Assembly: GCA_022578605.1 (NCBI GenBank)
Contig: MU394070.1
Span: forward strand, 62,001 to 126,000
DNA: 64,000 nt
Origin: Camillea tinctor
Taxonomy: Eukaryota; Ascomycota; Sordariomycetes; Xylariales; Xylariaceae
Reading direction: 5' to 3'
The translations under genes were made by a program, and so were the position numbers. Positions 12,634-23,202 of the stretch are shown one piece after another. Each line of letters opens with the position of its first letter. The stretch's first letter is position 1. The notes below the pieces were generated by a model, which ran no database searches, was not told where the DNA came from, and was given only the letters and a program-made list of their open reading frames with translations.

Positions 12634-13829
12634 AACAGCGCGTCTATGGTCCTCACCTTCTACTTCGAATATAATATTTAAAAGGCGTCCAGCCAACAAA
12701 CAGTATCTAAGCCGCCATTCTTTGATAGCTTCCGGTCTTAAAATGAATTTTTCGCATACAACCGCCCATGACGAAAAGCCGAGGTGCGCAATTGACAGAA
12801 GAAGGGCTTCCGAAAGTAAGACCACAAACACCATGCTCGGCAGGCAGCTATGGTTAGCTCTTACGAGCCTCTTCGCCATGTTCATAGCCCTGCCGACTTT
12901 TCCTGTTTTATTCCTACAGAAGAATCTCCTCTCTCAAAAGGAGCAAGAGTAAAGCATATGAATATTATGAATGTTTTTTTGGGAGTATGTCAGAATGATG
13001 GGAATGTCAGATATTGCACCAAGAGGAGCAGCACGAAATGACGATGGGACGAGATATGAACATGCTCAGCACCGTTTGATTATTTAAAGGAGTCGCCTGC
13101 ATGCCATTGGGAGATTTTATTATTTTTACAACCAAAGCACCAACTAGCACACCCCACTGCTGGACTGCTAAGATGGGGCCGGTGAGAAACGATGATTTGC
13201 TGGCAATTCGGGGAATGGGGACAACAAGATGCTCTTCCCTCCTGATTCCCGCATCCCGTTCCGCTCTCATGACCAACTGCAAGCCTTCCTCCTTGCTCCC
13301 TACGTCATGCGCGCATGGTCGCAAAGTTGTTATAACAGGTTAAAAAAGAAATAAAGCTCTTCCTCCCCACCCCGTAACCCTCTCGCATTTCTCCCCGCTG
13401 GGTGTCTCAGAGTATGGGGGATTTTCCTTATTTTTTACTTTTGCGGAGGATAGGGCTCAATGGGAAGGTGGCATGTTACATGTTTTCATGGGTATTAAAA
13501 CCCTCTGCAAAAAATGGTTCATGGCGGGGGGTTTTATTTAAAGGCTTTTTGGGAGATGGGAGGGGGAGTCGCTGGTTGGGGGTTTCCTCTACCATCAATC
13601 ACCCCCTCCCCTGAATAAATGGGAATCCTCATCATCATCATTTATCATCATTATCATATTTTTTTATCATCAGGACAGGATCAAGTGGGCTTATCACTGT
13701 GGTATAGTGATAAAGGCGGTGGCGGTTGGCGGCGGCGGGAAACTCCCTTGTATTTTTTTGTTTCTATCCTTTTTTAACATTGTTTGCGTCTGATTTACTG
13801 CGATTTTTGTGAAAAGGGGGACAGAACAA

Positions 13830-13848
13830 AAGAGAGAGAGAGAGAGAA
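13830..13848. repeat. (AG)n microsatellite
   Basis: A run of AG dinucleotides in intergenic DNA downstream of the kinase gene. Confidence 0.8.
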
Positions 13849-14316
13849 GAGTTGAATCTTTTTTTTTCTGCTTCTGCTTCTGCTTTCTGACCCTTTTTTC
13901 ACATCATCTGCTGATAGACCATACTCATCACATATATAATCAAGCGTGCATCGAAATGGAGTTTTTCTTTCTAGTTTAAATCAAGTCGAATTAAAATCGA
14001 ATGAAATTTTTATTATTATTACTTTTTGATGGAATTGTGATATTGTTGCATGTGAAAGAGGGCTGTGATGAGACTTTGGAAGGGTGCTGATTTGTTGTAG
14101 TGAGGAGATAAGACATGCTAGATTGTTTTGTTGGCAGCGTCTTGAGGTTTGGGGTTGGATCAATCGGAAATGGGAGATGCCTGATTGGAACTTACGTAGG
14201 CTCGGAGTACAGGATCGCTATCTGTGTGGGCAGCATACAGTACCTACATACACACAGATTAGTGGAAGCCCTTTCCTGCATTAGAGACCCCCCCTTTTTC
14301 TGATATGTGTGTATGC

Positions 14317-14330
14317 ACTCCGTACGGAGT
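14317..14330. repeat. Perfect 14-bp palindrome containing GGAGT
   Basis: ACTCCGTACGGAGT equals its own reverse complement. Its half-site relates to the TACGGAGTA motif also present at 2403, 14501 and 61100 (reverse orientation). No function is known; it may be a dispersed short motif. Confidence 0.7.
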
Positions 14331-16211
14331 AGGTGGTTTTTTTTTTTTTAGGTTTTTTCATCTCGGGGAAACATGTCTCGTGATTCGGCTTTGATGTGGG
14401 TAATGTAGAGTCGGTGCAAATAGGGGGAGATGTCCACTTGTTATGTATGTATGTGATGCTGGGTTACGTTATCTGGTTAGTTTTTTTTTTTTGTTTACGT
14501 TACGGAGTACCTACGGTGCATGTGCAGGTAAGGGGCTCACCGCTGGTTCCCACACGCCGTTTTCGGGTTTTTTGGTCTTCGGGATGTGGGTTCTTGGGGG
14601 GGTGCGGTTGGTGTTATGTAGATGGCTTATGTAAAGGGTTACCCGTGTTATGTTATGTTATTGCGTTATCCATTGGATGAAGGTATCGTGGAGGTAAGTA
14701 TGGGAGTCGGGTGGGTACCTAGGGAGGTAGGTTCTTTCAACTATAACACACGTGCATGGTGTTGGAAGGCTGCGGGTGGGGTAGGTTGGGACAAAAGGAA
14801 AAGGTGTTGCAATGGAATCGTGGGGAAATTTGTGGACAATAGGTATATCGTTGTAAGAAGAGTTGGATGTACGTTATCAGTCCTATTCTCTTCGTAGAGT
14901 ATAGGAAAGAGCCTCCTCCGCCACCATGCAATACAGTTTATCGTCGCGGTGGCAGCGGTGGTGGTGGTGGTGGTGGCCCAAAGACTAAAGGGCATAAATA
15001 GAGGGAAAAAAGAAGGTATAATATCGAAATATGGAAAACCCATCGAAATGTATGCGTAAGTGCAGATGAAGCCTACCTGAGGCTGTCAACTGCTTCCCCC
15101 TATCCAACCCTTAGACCTACCTAACCTAGGTGCCTATCAATAGGATGGGTGGCCTACAGCTTCACCTGCTTCTAAGATAGGAAAAAGGTATGAAAGGAGA
15201 CCTTAGTAAGGCACAATACAAATCGATCAATACTCACCCCCGTAAACTAAGTTGAGGAGAGCAGCACGTATACTTACTACCACTATTATCATTATCTTTT
15301 CCCACGCAAGGCCTTCCCTCCCTCTCTTTACGAATATTGCACATCTACGCAAACCTCGAGCAGGGTGAAGAAAGAGGCGTTAATCAACAATATTTGAACA
15401 GACAAGTTATAACATTCAAGATAGAAAACTGATATCTCTCCCTCCTTTCCCCTTAATATGTGTAAACCTACATAACACCCCCTTCCTTCTCCTCTCCCCT
15501 TTCTCCCACCCACTGTGTGCACACACCCCATCTCCTTTCTCATAAAAAAAACAACACACATTATTTTGTATACCAAAGCAAAGCACTAAGCCTCACCACA
15601 CCACCAAAGGAGACCAAGTAAAGCAGAAGGAAAAAAAGTTGAATAACATTATGAACAAAAAGCATACACCTATAACCCCATCCCTCCTTGCTCCCCCCAG
15701 GCCCAGGGCGAGCCATTTCATTTCCCTTTCCCTTTCCCTTATTTGGATTTCTCATGTCCATAGCAATCGTTTCTCTTCTTCGGGGTAATAGAAGAAGAAG
15801 AAGAAGAGAAGAGGAAGAAAACAAAAAGATGATAAAGGAAAAGTAACCTTAGAAAAAGAAGAGTATGGTTATATACATATACAACAGACAAGAACCCTAA
15901 CGCGCGCCCAGAGGTCCTAATTTTCTATACCAGAAAAGAGGACCCGGGGGATCGTTATGCGTATCCTACAAACACCCAAACCCCCCCTGAAACGAATGAA
16001 TCCCTGAAAATCAGAAACCAGTCGTAAGAATCAATGCATTCATGAGTTCTTCCCCTTTTCAATTACCTCATTAATCCCATCACTTTTCATTGGTTTTTTT
16101 TTTATGTTTTTCTTTTTTCTTTTTTCTTTCTCTTTCTTTTCCCTTCATGTCCATCAGTGAACGAATGTGCATCGAACAGAGGACAGGGTGAAACCGGACC
16201 CAAGGTAGAGC

Positions 16212-19200
16212 TTACTCCCTCGGCGTATCCTCACCATCATCCTCTCCCTCCTGCTCCTTCTCCTCTCCCTTCTTCACCCCCTCCTTCTCCTCGCCGACCT
16301 CATTGTGCACTTTAATCTCCTTCCTGCCCCTCTCCTCCTCCTTATCTATAATCCCGCACTCCACAAGCGCATCCCACACCGGATCCTTACTCGCAACCGC
16401 GTCCCTAGCAGCAGGCAGCCCATCAAGCGTGCGCAGGTGTCGGCAGCGGTCCAGCACAATCATCTCGTACAAGCGCCTGCGCATGCGAGTCCCCATGTCC
16501 AGGCGCGACGCGAACTTGTCGTCGCGGTCGGGGTCCACATCCGGCAGCGTGAAGGGATCGAAATCCACTACCTCGCCTTTCCGCTCACCGACATGCACAA
16601 GCGTCTGCACTGGGGGATAAAACCCCAGCGTCGCGGGGTTATCCCTGAAGTCCAGCCTGGCTAAGTGGGGGAAGCCCGCGAGGACATCCGTGACGGGGCC
16701 TGCGCTGAGGAGGCGGTTGCCCGCGACGAGGAGTTTCTTGAGGCGGGGGATGAACTGGAGGGCGGCGATGTCGGTGAGGGCGTTGTAGTTGAGGTTCAGC
16801 ACGCGCAGGTTGGGCATAAGCTGGCCGAGGTCTGGAGACAGGGTCTGCAGGCCGCAGTTGGCTAGCTCGAGGTACTGCAGGTTGAGGAAGTCCATGCGTG
16901 GGCTGAACGACGACAGTAGGTTGCCTGACAGGAACAGCTTGCGCACCTCGTACGCCGAGCCTAGCAGTGCTGTGATATCAAGTGGCATGTCGCCACTCTG
17001 CTCACGTAGCGAGAGGCTGTCAAGCCGCTTGCAGCGCGAAAACCCCGTGATGTTCACGAGGCGGTTGCGGTCTACATGCAGGAGCCGCAGCGAAGGGGTG
17101 GCGGAGACGTCGAGGGTGGCGAGCTCATTGTTGGATAGTTTTAGATATTTGAGGCAGGGCAAGGCGTAACCCGCGCTGGGCGCAAATGAGGCCAGGCGGT
17201 TGTGTTGAAGGTTGAGAGTCGAGAGACATGTCAACTGCTCGAGGTTTTTGATCGAGGTGATTTGGTTGTTTTCTAGGTCTAGTTCGGTGAGGCGCTGTAG
17301 TTTTGTGCCATCAAAATCTATTTTGTCGATGTAGTTGCCCCTCGCCCGAAGGACTTGTAAGCTATCGTGGAGATTAATGCCATCCAAGCTCGTAATTTCA
17401 TTATTATCAGCCCGAAGGGTGCGGAGGTGTATGAGGTCCTTGAAGGCATGTAAGCTATTTATTTGATTGTTGGATACATCGACATATTGGAGGTTCATGA
17501 GATGACCCCATGCTGTCAACTCGGACAATTGGTTGTTGTTGAGACGTAGGTTGCGGACACTCGACGGAACACCGTCTAAGTGGTAAATAGTATTATCCGA
17601 GGCATCAAGTGTAACGATGCTACCACAGAACTCGTCAAGCATGTGCAGGGTAGTTATCTGCTTGTCACTGAGATCCAATTCCTGCATGGACTCCCAGTCG
17701 GGTTCAAATGGCTCGACCTCGGTAATCTTCTCGACGAGATTTCGGATGGCCTTTGATAAGATCTTCTTGGAGCCGTCTCCGGTGACCAGGTATTGGTCGC
17801 CGACGACATAGCTAACCTCCAGGCCGCATGACGGATCTACCTGGTGCATCGTGAACTCGGAAAGAGGGGTCAATGACAAATTCCCGATACATCGCCCGAT
17901 AATCGGGGTGGCTGGCGAGGGAGCAGTCCTGGTTGGAGCTGGGGTGGCCACTACGCAGCTCAAGCTTGTGTTGTCTCGGTTCTCCTCTGTGTCTGGTACA
18001 ACAATGCTGGAGTCTCCACGGATGCTGAGCCGGCGCTCGTGGCGCGATGCACGCTTATGTCTAAATGTGTCAGGGGGCTGCTCCGGCGCACCTTGGTCGT
18101 TGGCATTGTCTTCGTCCTGCTCATCAATGCGAGATACGGGGCGAGGGACAAAGACGCGTCCCTTGACCGACAGACTTCTGGGTCCACCTCGTGATCGACT
18201 TCGAGATCGCGACGTGGTTGCAGACCCACCGGTAGCTTTCGGGTTTCCACGCCGTCCTCTCTGGAATGAGTCGGTCGCAATACTCCCAATGCTCCCAGCT
18301 GATTGGTCAGATAGGCTAGCGTCACCCTCGGGTTTATCCTCATCTGAATGTCTTAGACCTACGTCTTGAATTATGGACGCAATCGGAGACGAGAATGTGA
18401 TCGTGAGGTTTCTCCGCCGTGACGAGCCCGTTTTCTGCATGCGGTCTTCATGGATTGTGATCTCATGCTCAATCTCCTCGTCGTCTTCGACAGCTGTGTC
18501 TATCAGCGCCTCCTTAATGCGCGCAAACGTTTCTCTCGTACGACTCATCATGCTCCTAACGTCCTGAGACCCATGAGCTCTACTGCTTATCTTGGTAGAA
18601 GAACTGTTGCCCGATACTTCATCTCGCAATGAGTTCTCTTCGGACTCGTATGGGCTTTGGCTCGCAGCTAGCCCGAGGTTCTGAGTCTCCTTCGCTGTGT
18701 CTACCGAGAGGTCCGGGATGCTAGCAAACGGATCATCCTCGCTATCTTCAGAGAGGAGCATGCTCTTCGTCCGAGAAGCTGGCCTAGATGTTTTGACCTT
18801 TTGCCACTTCTTATTTTCTTTATCAAAGACCATGTTGCCTACCTGGTCCCCGATGAGTTGACTAACCACGTCGGGTCCAATTAATCTCCTGGAATCCGAT
18901 CCCCGAGAAGAAGCGGTTGGAAGTGAATGATCGGTAGATACACCCGAGAGCTGGGAAAAGTTGGAAGGATACTCAAAATCATTGTCGCCGGCCTGGCCGT
19001 AGTCTGGGTTTCTCGATATCCTGACGTTGGAAAGGTCACTGATGATCCCATTGTTTGACCTGTGAATGGTGTTTTTCATTCGTCCAATGGCTTGCATGGG
19101 GTGCGTGAGGATGATATCGCCTAAATCACTACGTTCTTCGTATCTCTTAAGGCGATCTGCAACGTCTGGATTGTTCTGGTGATTGGCCGGTGCTCTAGCT

Positions 19201-21746
19201 ACCCGGTCTCGGTCCCGGCTTGGTGGCCTTGAGAATGGCTCTTTTGTCGAATCCTGAAATGAATCTTCAACAGCACGGGACTCCTCCCAACTACGCTCTT
19301 CTTCAGCCTCAGCTTCCGATTCTGGCACATCCTCTAGTTCGGTTCGGGGCCGTGCCTTATCCCGAATCATCGCCATGATCTCCTCGGCCGCATCAAAAAA
19401 GTCCTGGGTCTTCATAGACGTTTTCCGGGACCCATCAGAAGCAAAGTCCTGGATGGAAATCTCGGATTCGCGAAAATCTGCGGACATCTCACTAGGCTCC
19501 TCCTCAGTATGAATCGCAAGATTTGAGAGGGGTTTCCGTCCAACGAAACCCGACGGTCGTCGAGTCGGGCTTTGTTGCTGAGGGCGGAGGATTGGACGCG
19601 CTGCTAGCATACTCGAGCCAGCAAATTGCATTATATTGTTCTGTCGCGCCTCTTTGCGCCTCTTTCCTATTAAGGACTGCATGTCATAATGGGAAGATCG
19701 GATGCTATCGATAGCAGAGGGTCCATCCTCGAGACCGTAGGCAATATCTGAACGGTGCAGGGTTCTTCTTCTCTTCGGTGTTGGGTCTTTGCACGGCGAA
19801 GTTCGCGGTCGCTTGCCTTCCGAAGCATAGCGTTGAGGAGTGGACTGGCTACCGAAATCGGCCTCGTGAACGCCAGAGGAGGTATGAGGTCTCAAGTCTT
19901 CAAAGGGACGTGAGAAACGCACATTGTTCCTCGCACGTTGGATCATAAGCGATTCGTCCATGGATAAATCTTGGTGTATATCGAACTTAACAGTATTGTC
20001 CGATGGCATCATGTTCTCCTTGTTGTTGATATGAGAAGACTCGCTGTAGTTCAACGAGACATCCTCCGTAAACTCATAATTATCGAGCTCACCAGCGCCA
20101 AACATATTAGCTGCATCAGATGTCTCTCGGTGGTCGTAGGCAGCCTGAGACGATTGTCTCGGCCTCAATTCGGGTCCAGAGCTCCTGCTAATTCTAGTCC
20201 TGGAAGACGAACGGACAGCTGGTAAACCATTCGTATCGTCTTCTCCCGCGCGGACGGGATTGTTGTTCATCTGGTCTTCAAATTGACTTATACGTCGCAT
20301 CAGAGTTTGGTTGGTGAAAGTGTCGTAAGGACCAAACAGCTTCAGAGGACTAACGCCATTAACACCATTACTTGCGGGCACCTGCAAAAGCTTCGCCGGG
20401 CTTGGGTGGGGAGCACGGGGCAGGGCGGGGCTCTTGGGCGTCGTCGGACTATCTTGCCTTTCCGTAGACATGGTTCGGCTAGTTCTGCTAGCAAAGAATT
20501 GCTTCGGAGTACTAGCCTGGAGCGATGATTCTGGAAGCATTTCAGACATGTCGGTATTAAGGGGCGGACTGAGAGGGCGTCGTCGGAAGGATCCATCTTC
20601 AGAACGACCCCCTCTGTGCAGGTTCAGATAACCTCCGTTCTTCGCATAGTCCTCTGTAGTCTCAAAATTCTGGCTTTCATCCCCTTGATCGTCTTGTGCA
20701 CCAGAGTCTTGGGTTACGTAGATCTCAGGCTCGGTGTCTAACACCATCTGATTCCTTTGAAGTTTTTCGAGCTTAGTTCGTAGTTGTTGAGGTTCAACCG
20801 GCGCAAAACTCATCTTGCCATTTTCCGAGTTGTGACAAGATATCAAGATGGGACTGAAGTACTCATTTCTCCCGTCGCTTTGGCCACTAGTTTTGCGGGA
20901 CGCGTCGGATATGTGCTTCACATTGAGTGATGCGGCGGAGTTTTCACTGGCCGGGTTTGTGCCCGCAGCCTGTCCTTCCCGACTCTTCTCGGCGAACAAG
21001 TCTTGGTCTCGACTCAGATCTTCCTCACTGTCATCCTCAGTCCTCCGAAAGGTCATCTTAGGAGGGGGTGGGGGGGGAGGTTGAAGAAATGATTCATCGC
21101 CAGACTCCTCTAGGAGCTCACTCAGGTTGGGGCTAGCTCCTCGAAACCTCAAGCACGGCGGACTCGAAGGCATAGTAGTATCATGTGGTGTGTGGGCCTC
21201 GTTCTCGGCAGCTTCTTCTTCCTCGTCCACAGGCTCAGGTATGGTGGGGGGTCTGAATATGTTTTCCAGGCCCGTTCCGGCTGAGCTGAATAAGTCCTTG
21301 GATTCACCATAATCGAGTTCACCGTAAATTAGTCTTCTCTTCCATTCGGGTACGTCTTCCTTAGCCTTGGTGGCGGAAGAACTCTGGGATTTGCTGGGCT
21401 GGACGGCGTTGCGGACGACCGATCCAGTGGTGGAATTGGAGCGAGTAGTTAGGTAGCGCCTCCTTTGGGACGACCTCTCGCTTGAAAGTTTGGAGGGGCC
21501 ACGCTGGGCGCCCTTGATGTTGACATCGTTCACACTCCTCTCGCTAAGAACATTGATACTGCTGTCGCGCGCAGGCCGGGGCGAGGGTGAGGGCGAGGCG
21601 GGTGGTCTGGTGTGAAATCGCGGTATGCGACTCGGGCTCGGCTTAGACTGAGGACTGGAGAGAGGTGGCAATTGACCTTGCGAAGTATCAGATCCAGGTT
21701 CCGATACCCAGTCCTCAGACAGGGAGTCAAGCCAGGCATGCGACAT
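16212..21746 (-). CDS. cdc11: Cdc11/Nud1-family leucine-rich-repeat scaffold protein
   Basis: This is probably the spindle-pole-body scaffold that anchors the septation initiation network (Cdc11 in fission yeast) or mitotic exit network (Nud1 in budding yeast), with SepM/SnaD as Aspergillus counterparts. It is a single exon of 1844 residues. The open frame runs 14 codons further upstream, but only to a GTG, so the start is placed at ATG 21746, in context CCACCATG. The N-terminus carries the conserved motif WLDSLSEDWVSEPG. Residues from about 20 to 1340 are Ser/Arg/Glu-rich and probably disordered. From about 1350 to 1700 come tandem leucine-rich repeats of the LxxLxLxxNxI type (for example LRLNNNQL, VDVSNNQI, LDLENNQI). 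The tail ends in a Lys/Glu-rich segment. The N-terminal motif plus C-terminal LRR block is characteristic of the family. It is longer than the yeast proteins, as is common in filamentous fungi. Confidence 0.87.
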   Translation of the reverse strand: MSHAWLDSLSEDWVSEPGSDTSQGQLPPLSSPQSKPSPSRIPRFHTRPPASPSPSPRPARDSSINVLSERSVNDVNIKGAQRGPSKLSSERSSQRRRYLTTRSNSTTGSVVRNAVQPSKSQSSSATKAKEDVPEWKRRLIYGELDYGESKDLFSSAGTGLENIFRPPTIPEPVDEEEEAAENEAHTPHDTTMPSSPPCLRFRGASPNLSELLEESGDESFLQPPPPPPPKMTFRRTEDDSEEDLSRDQDLFAEKSREGQAAGTNPASENSAASLNVKHISDASRKTSGQSDGRNEYFSPILISCHNSENGKMSFAPVEPQQLRTKLEKLQRNQMVLDTEPEIYVTQDSGAQDDQGDESQNFETTEDYAKNGGYLNLHRGGRSEDGSFRRRPLSPPLNTDMSEMLPESSLQASTPKQFFASRTSRTMSTERQDSPTTPKSPALPRAPHPSPAKLLQVPASNGVNGVSPLKLFGPYDTFTNQTLMRRISQFEDQMNNNPVRAGEDDTNGLPAVRSSSRTRISRSSGPELRPRQSSQAAYDHRETSDAANMFGAGELDNYEFTEDVSLNYSESSHINNKENMMPSDNTVKFDIHQDLSMDESLMIQRARNNVRFSRPFEDLRPHTSSGVHEADFGSQSTPQRYASEGKRPRTSPCKDPTPKRRRTLHRSDIAYGLEDGPSAIDSIRSSHYDMQSLIGKRRKEARQNNIMQFAGSSMLAARPILRPQQQSPTRRPSGFVGRKPLSNLAIHTEEEPSEMSADFRESEISIQDFASDGSRKTSMKTQDFFDAAEEIMAMIRDKARPRTELEDVPESEAEAEEERSWEESRAVEDSFQDSTKEPFSRPPSRDRDRVARAPANHQNNPDVADRLKRYEERSDLGDIILTHPMQAIGRMKNTIHRSNNGIISDLSNVRISRNPDYGQAGDNDFEYPSNFSQLSGVSTDHSLPTASSRGSDSRRLIGPDVVSQLIGDQVGNMVFDKENKKWQKVKTSRPASRTKSMLLSEDSEDDPFASIPDLSVDTAKETQNLGLAASQSPYESEENSLRDEVSGNSSSTKISSRAHGSQDVRSMMSRTRETFARIKEALIDTAVEDDEEIEHEITIHEDRMQKTGSSRRRNLTITFSSPIASIIQDVGLRHSDEDKPEGDASLSDQSAGSIGSIATDSFQRGRRGNPKATGGSATTSRSRSRSRGGPRSLSVKGRVFVPRPVSRIDEQDEDNANDQGAPEQPPDTFRHKRASRHERRLSIRGDSSIVVPDTEENRDNTSLSCVVATPAPTRTAPSPATPIIGRCIGNLSLTPLSEFTMHQVDPSCGLEVSYVVGDQYLVTGDGSKKILSKAIRNLVEKITEVEPFEPDWESMQELDLSDKQITTLHMLDEFCGSIVTLDASDNTIYHLDGVPSSVRNLRLNNNQLSELTAWGHLMNLQYVDVSNNQINSLHAFKDLIHLRTLRADNNEITSLDGINLHDSLQVLRARGNYIDKIDFDGTKLQRLTELDLENNQITSIKNLEQLTCLSTLNLQHNRLASFAPSAGYALPCLKYLKLSNNELATLDVSATPSLRLLHVDRNRLVNITGFSRCKRLDSLSLREQSGDMPLDITALLGSAYEVRKLFLSGNLLSSFSPRMDFLNLQYLELANCGLQTLSPDLGQLMPNLRVLNLNYNALTDIAALQFIPRLKKLLVAGNRLLSAGPVTDVLAGFPHLARLDFRDNPATLGFYPPVQTLVHVGERKGEVVDFDPFTLPDVDPDRDDKFASRLDMGTRMRRRLYEMIVLDRCRHLRTLDGLPAARDAVASKDPVWDALVECGIIDKEEERGRKEIKVHNEVGEEKEGVKKGEEKEQEGEDDGEDTPRE

Positions 21747-23202
21747 GGTGGACAGTCTGTCTGCGTGTCTGTCAATCCAGTCTGCCACCTAGAAGGGTTA
21801 ATTCAGGTAAATAGGTGGATTGGTAGGTAGTAGATGCAGGATAGCGTATGGTAGTGCGTGCGGTGTTGTTGGGGTATGGTTCATGACTCGGTGGTGTCCA
21901 TACAAGAAGGTTGTATCTATCGTCAACGGGAAGATTCTCGATCTGGTGGATGTCTAGTAGGTGGTATTTTTCTTCTTCTTCTTCTTCTTTTTTTTTCTTC
22001 TTCACCCGTGGACCATTCGTCTCAGGTTTGGGGCAGTGTAGGTATGTAGTAGGTTATGGAGTAAGTTTATGTGGTTATGTGGTTTGTGTGGTGTTATGAG
22101 AGATTCCAGTGTTTACACCGATGCGGGGGACCACGAAACATCAAGCCGTGTTTGCGATGCGAATTGAAGTCAGGGAGCACCCGTGAAATTGATACACATA
22201 AAAAAAAATAAAACCTTGATCTCATGCGATCATCAATGACATAAACCAGAGAATGAGGAAATAAAAAAAAACGGACACTTGGAAGAGAGAGATATAAGCA
22301 ATGCGATGCGATGGAGAGACAAGACCCGTCAATATGCATCCTCTATTGGTTTCAATGTTTTAGTGGTCTGCAAGTATACCCAGAGTGGACATTTAGTTGT
22401 TAAGGCAGGTACGGAGGTACATACACAAAAGCTAAGAAACGGGACGCGCGCGCCTTGACCACTCCCTAAAGTAACAAAGTTAAAAAAAAAAAAAAAAACA
22501 GGATCAGCCCCAGCATCTATCCGGTTTCCGTAGTAACTCCAAATATGCCGATCTTTACTAATTCCTTCCCTTACCTCTAAGGTCTCCACTGTATTGAAGT
22601 AAGGCTGCCGGAAGCCTCAAGTACGCCTCACTTCAGCCACATCTGCATGAAACGTACCTGCCTTAGTCAGATTTACTGGTATCTAACGCGAAAATCAAGC
22701 CACACGTCTTTTTTCTCAATAATTTTCAATTAACGCGCTCAACCGCGTCTTCCCGGTTTTGACCGTCAACGCCCGTTCACCGTTCACGGGGTCTTCCAAT
22801 TTATTTCCTCTATCTTCAGAGGCTGGAATGGTAAAGCCACAGCGGAGCAATTAACTACAACCAAGCAACCACTCAATCCACTCAACCACCGACTTGGTCT
22901 TACTTTTTTTTTTGTTTGTCCGTTATCGTCACTTTTTACCATTGCGCCGACTAATCCGTAATCAACTTTATTTTCTTTTTCTTTTCTTTTTTTAATCTGA
23001 CTAGTGTATTTACTATTCTTTCTTTTCTTTTTTCTTTTTTTTTTCAAACACACATCAGAATCAACAATCAAAGTTATCTGGTGTAAATAGTACACACGCA
23101 ATCAACCACGCCCCCGCCACTCATCTTCGACTATCAATCATACCATACCATGATAGTAAGAAAGTAAAGAAATTGCCAACACTTAGGTACAGTGTTCGAA
23201 TC
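21747..23202. other. Shared divergent promoter region (Cdc11-like / orphan gene)
   Basis: About 1.46 kb separates two head-to-head starts. It contains CT/TTC tracts (21970-22000, 22970-23045), a 17-nt poly-A run and no supportable coding sequence. Both genes probably draw promoter elements from here. No specific factor site could be assigned with confidence. Confidence 0.6.
22482..22498. repeat. Poly-A tract (17 nt)
   Basis: An uninterrupted A run inside the divergent promoter region. Such dA:dT tracts commonly exclude nucleosomes in fungal promoters; that role here is inferred. Confidence 0.75.

Larger units (their letters stand above)
12634..16211. other. Convergent intergenic region between the kinase and Cdc11-like genes
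   Basis: No supportable gene. The region holds the 3' flanks of two converging genes, AATAAA-like hexamers (for example near 13349 and 13614), an ATCATC-rich stretch (13630-13675), a (GA)n run, a TACTCC/GGAGTA palindrome, TACCTA/TAGGTA motifs and long T/C-rich tracts (16080-16145). Frames of 60-100 codons exist but have low-complexity or random-looking translations. Confidence 0.6.

Noticed and set aside
12397..12885. 162-codon minus-strand frame at the kinase 3' end
   Set aside because: Antisense to the kinase tail and 3' flank, with no recognisable domain or splice context.
12834..12952. Small hydrophobic frame (about 39 codons) just after the kinase gene
   Set aside because: Probably a chance frame in the 3' UTR. 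One hydrophobic stretch is not enough support without transcript or conservation evidence.
13685..13725. tRNA-like A box (GTGGTATAGTGAT)
   Set aside because: No B box follows at the expected spacing. The sequence is explained by a small TATCACT/AGTGATA hairpin.
21747..21788. 14-codon upstream extension of the Cdc11-like frame
   Set aside because: It opens with GTG, not a normal nuclear start. ATG 21746 has a strong Kozak context and begins the conserved WLDSLSEDW motif. An upstream exon spliced near here is possible but unsupported.
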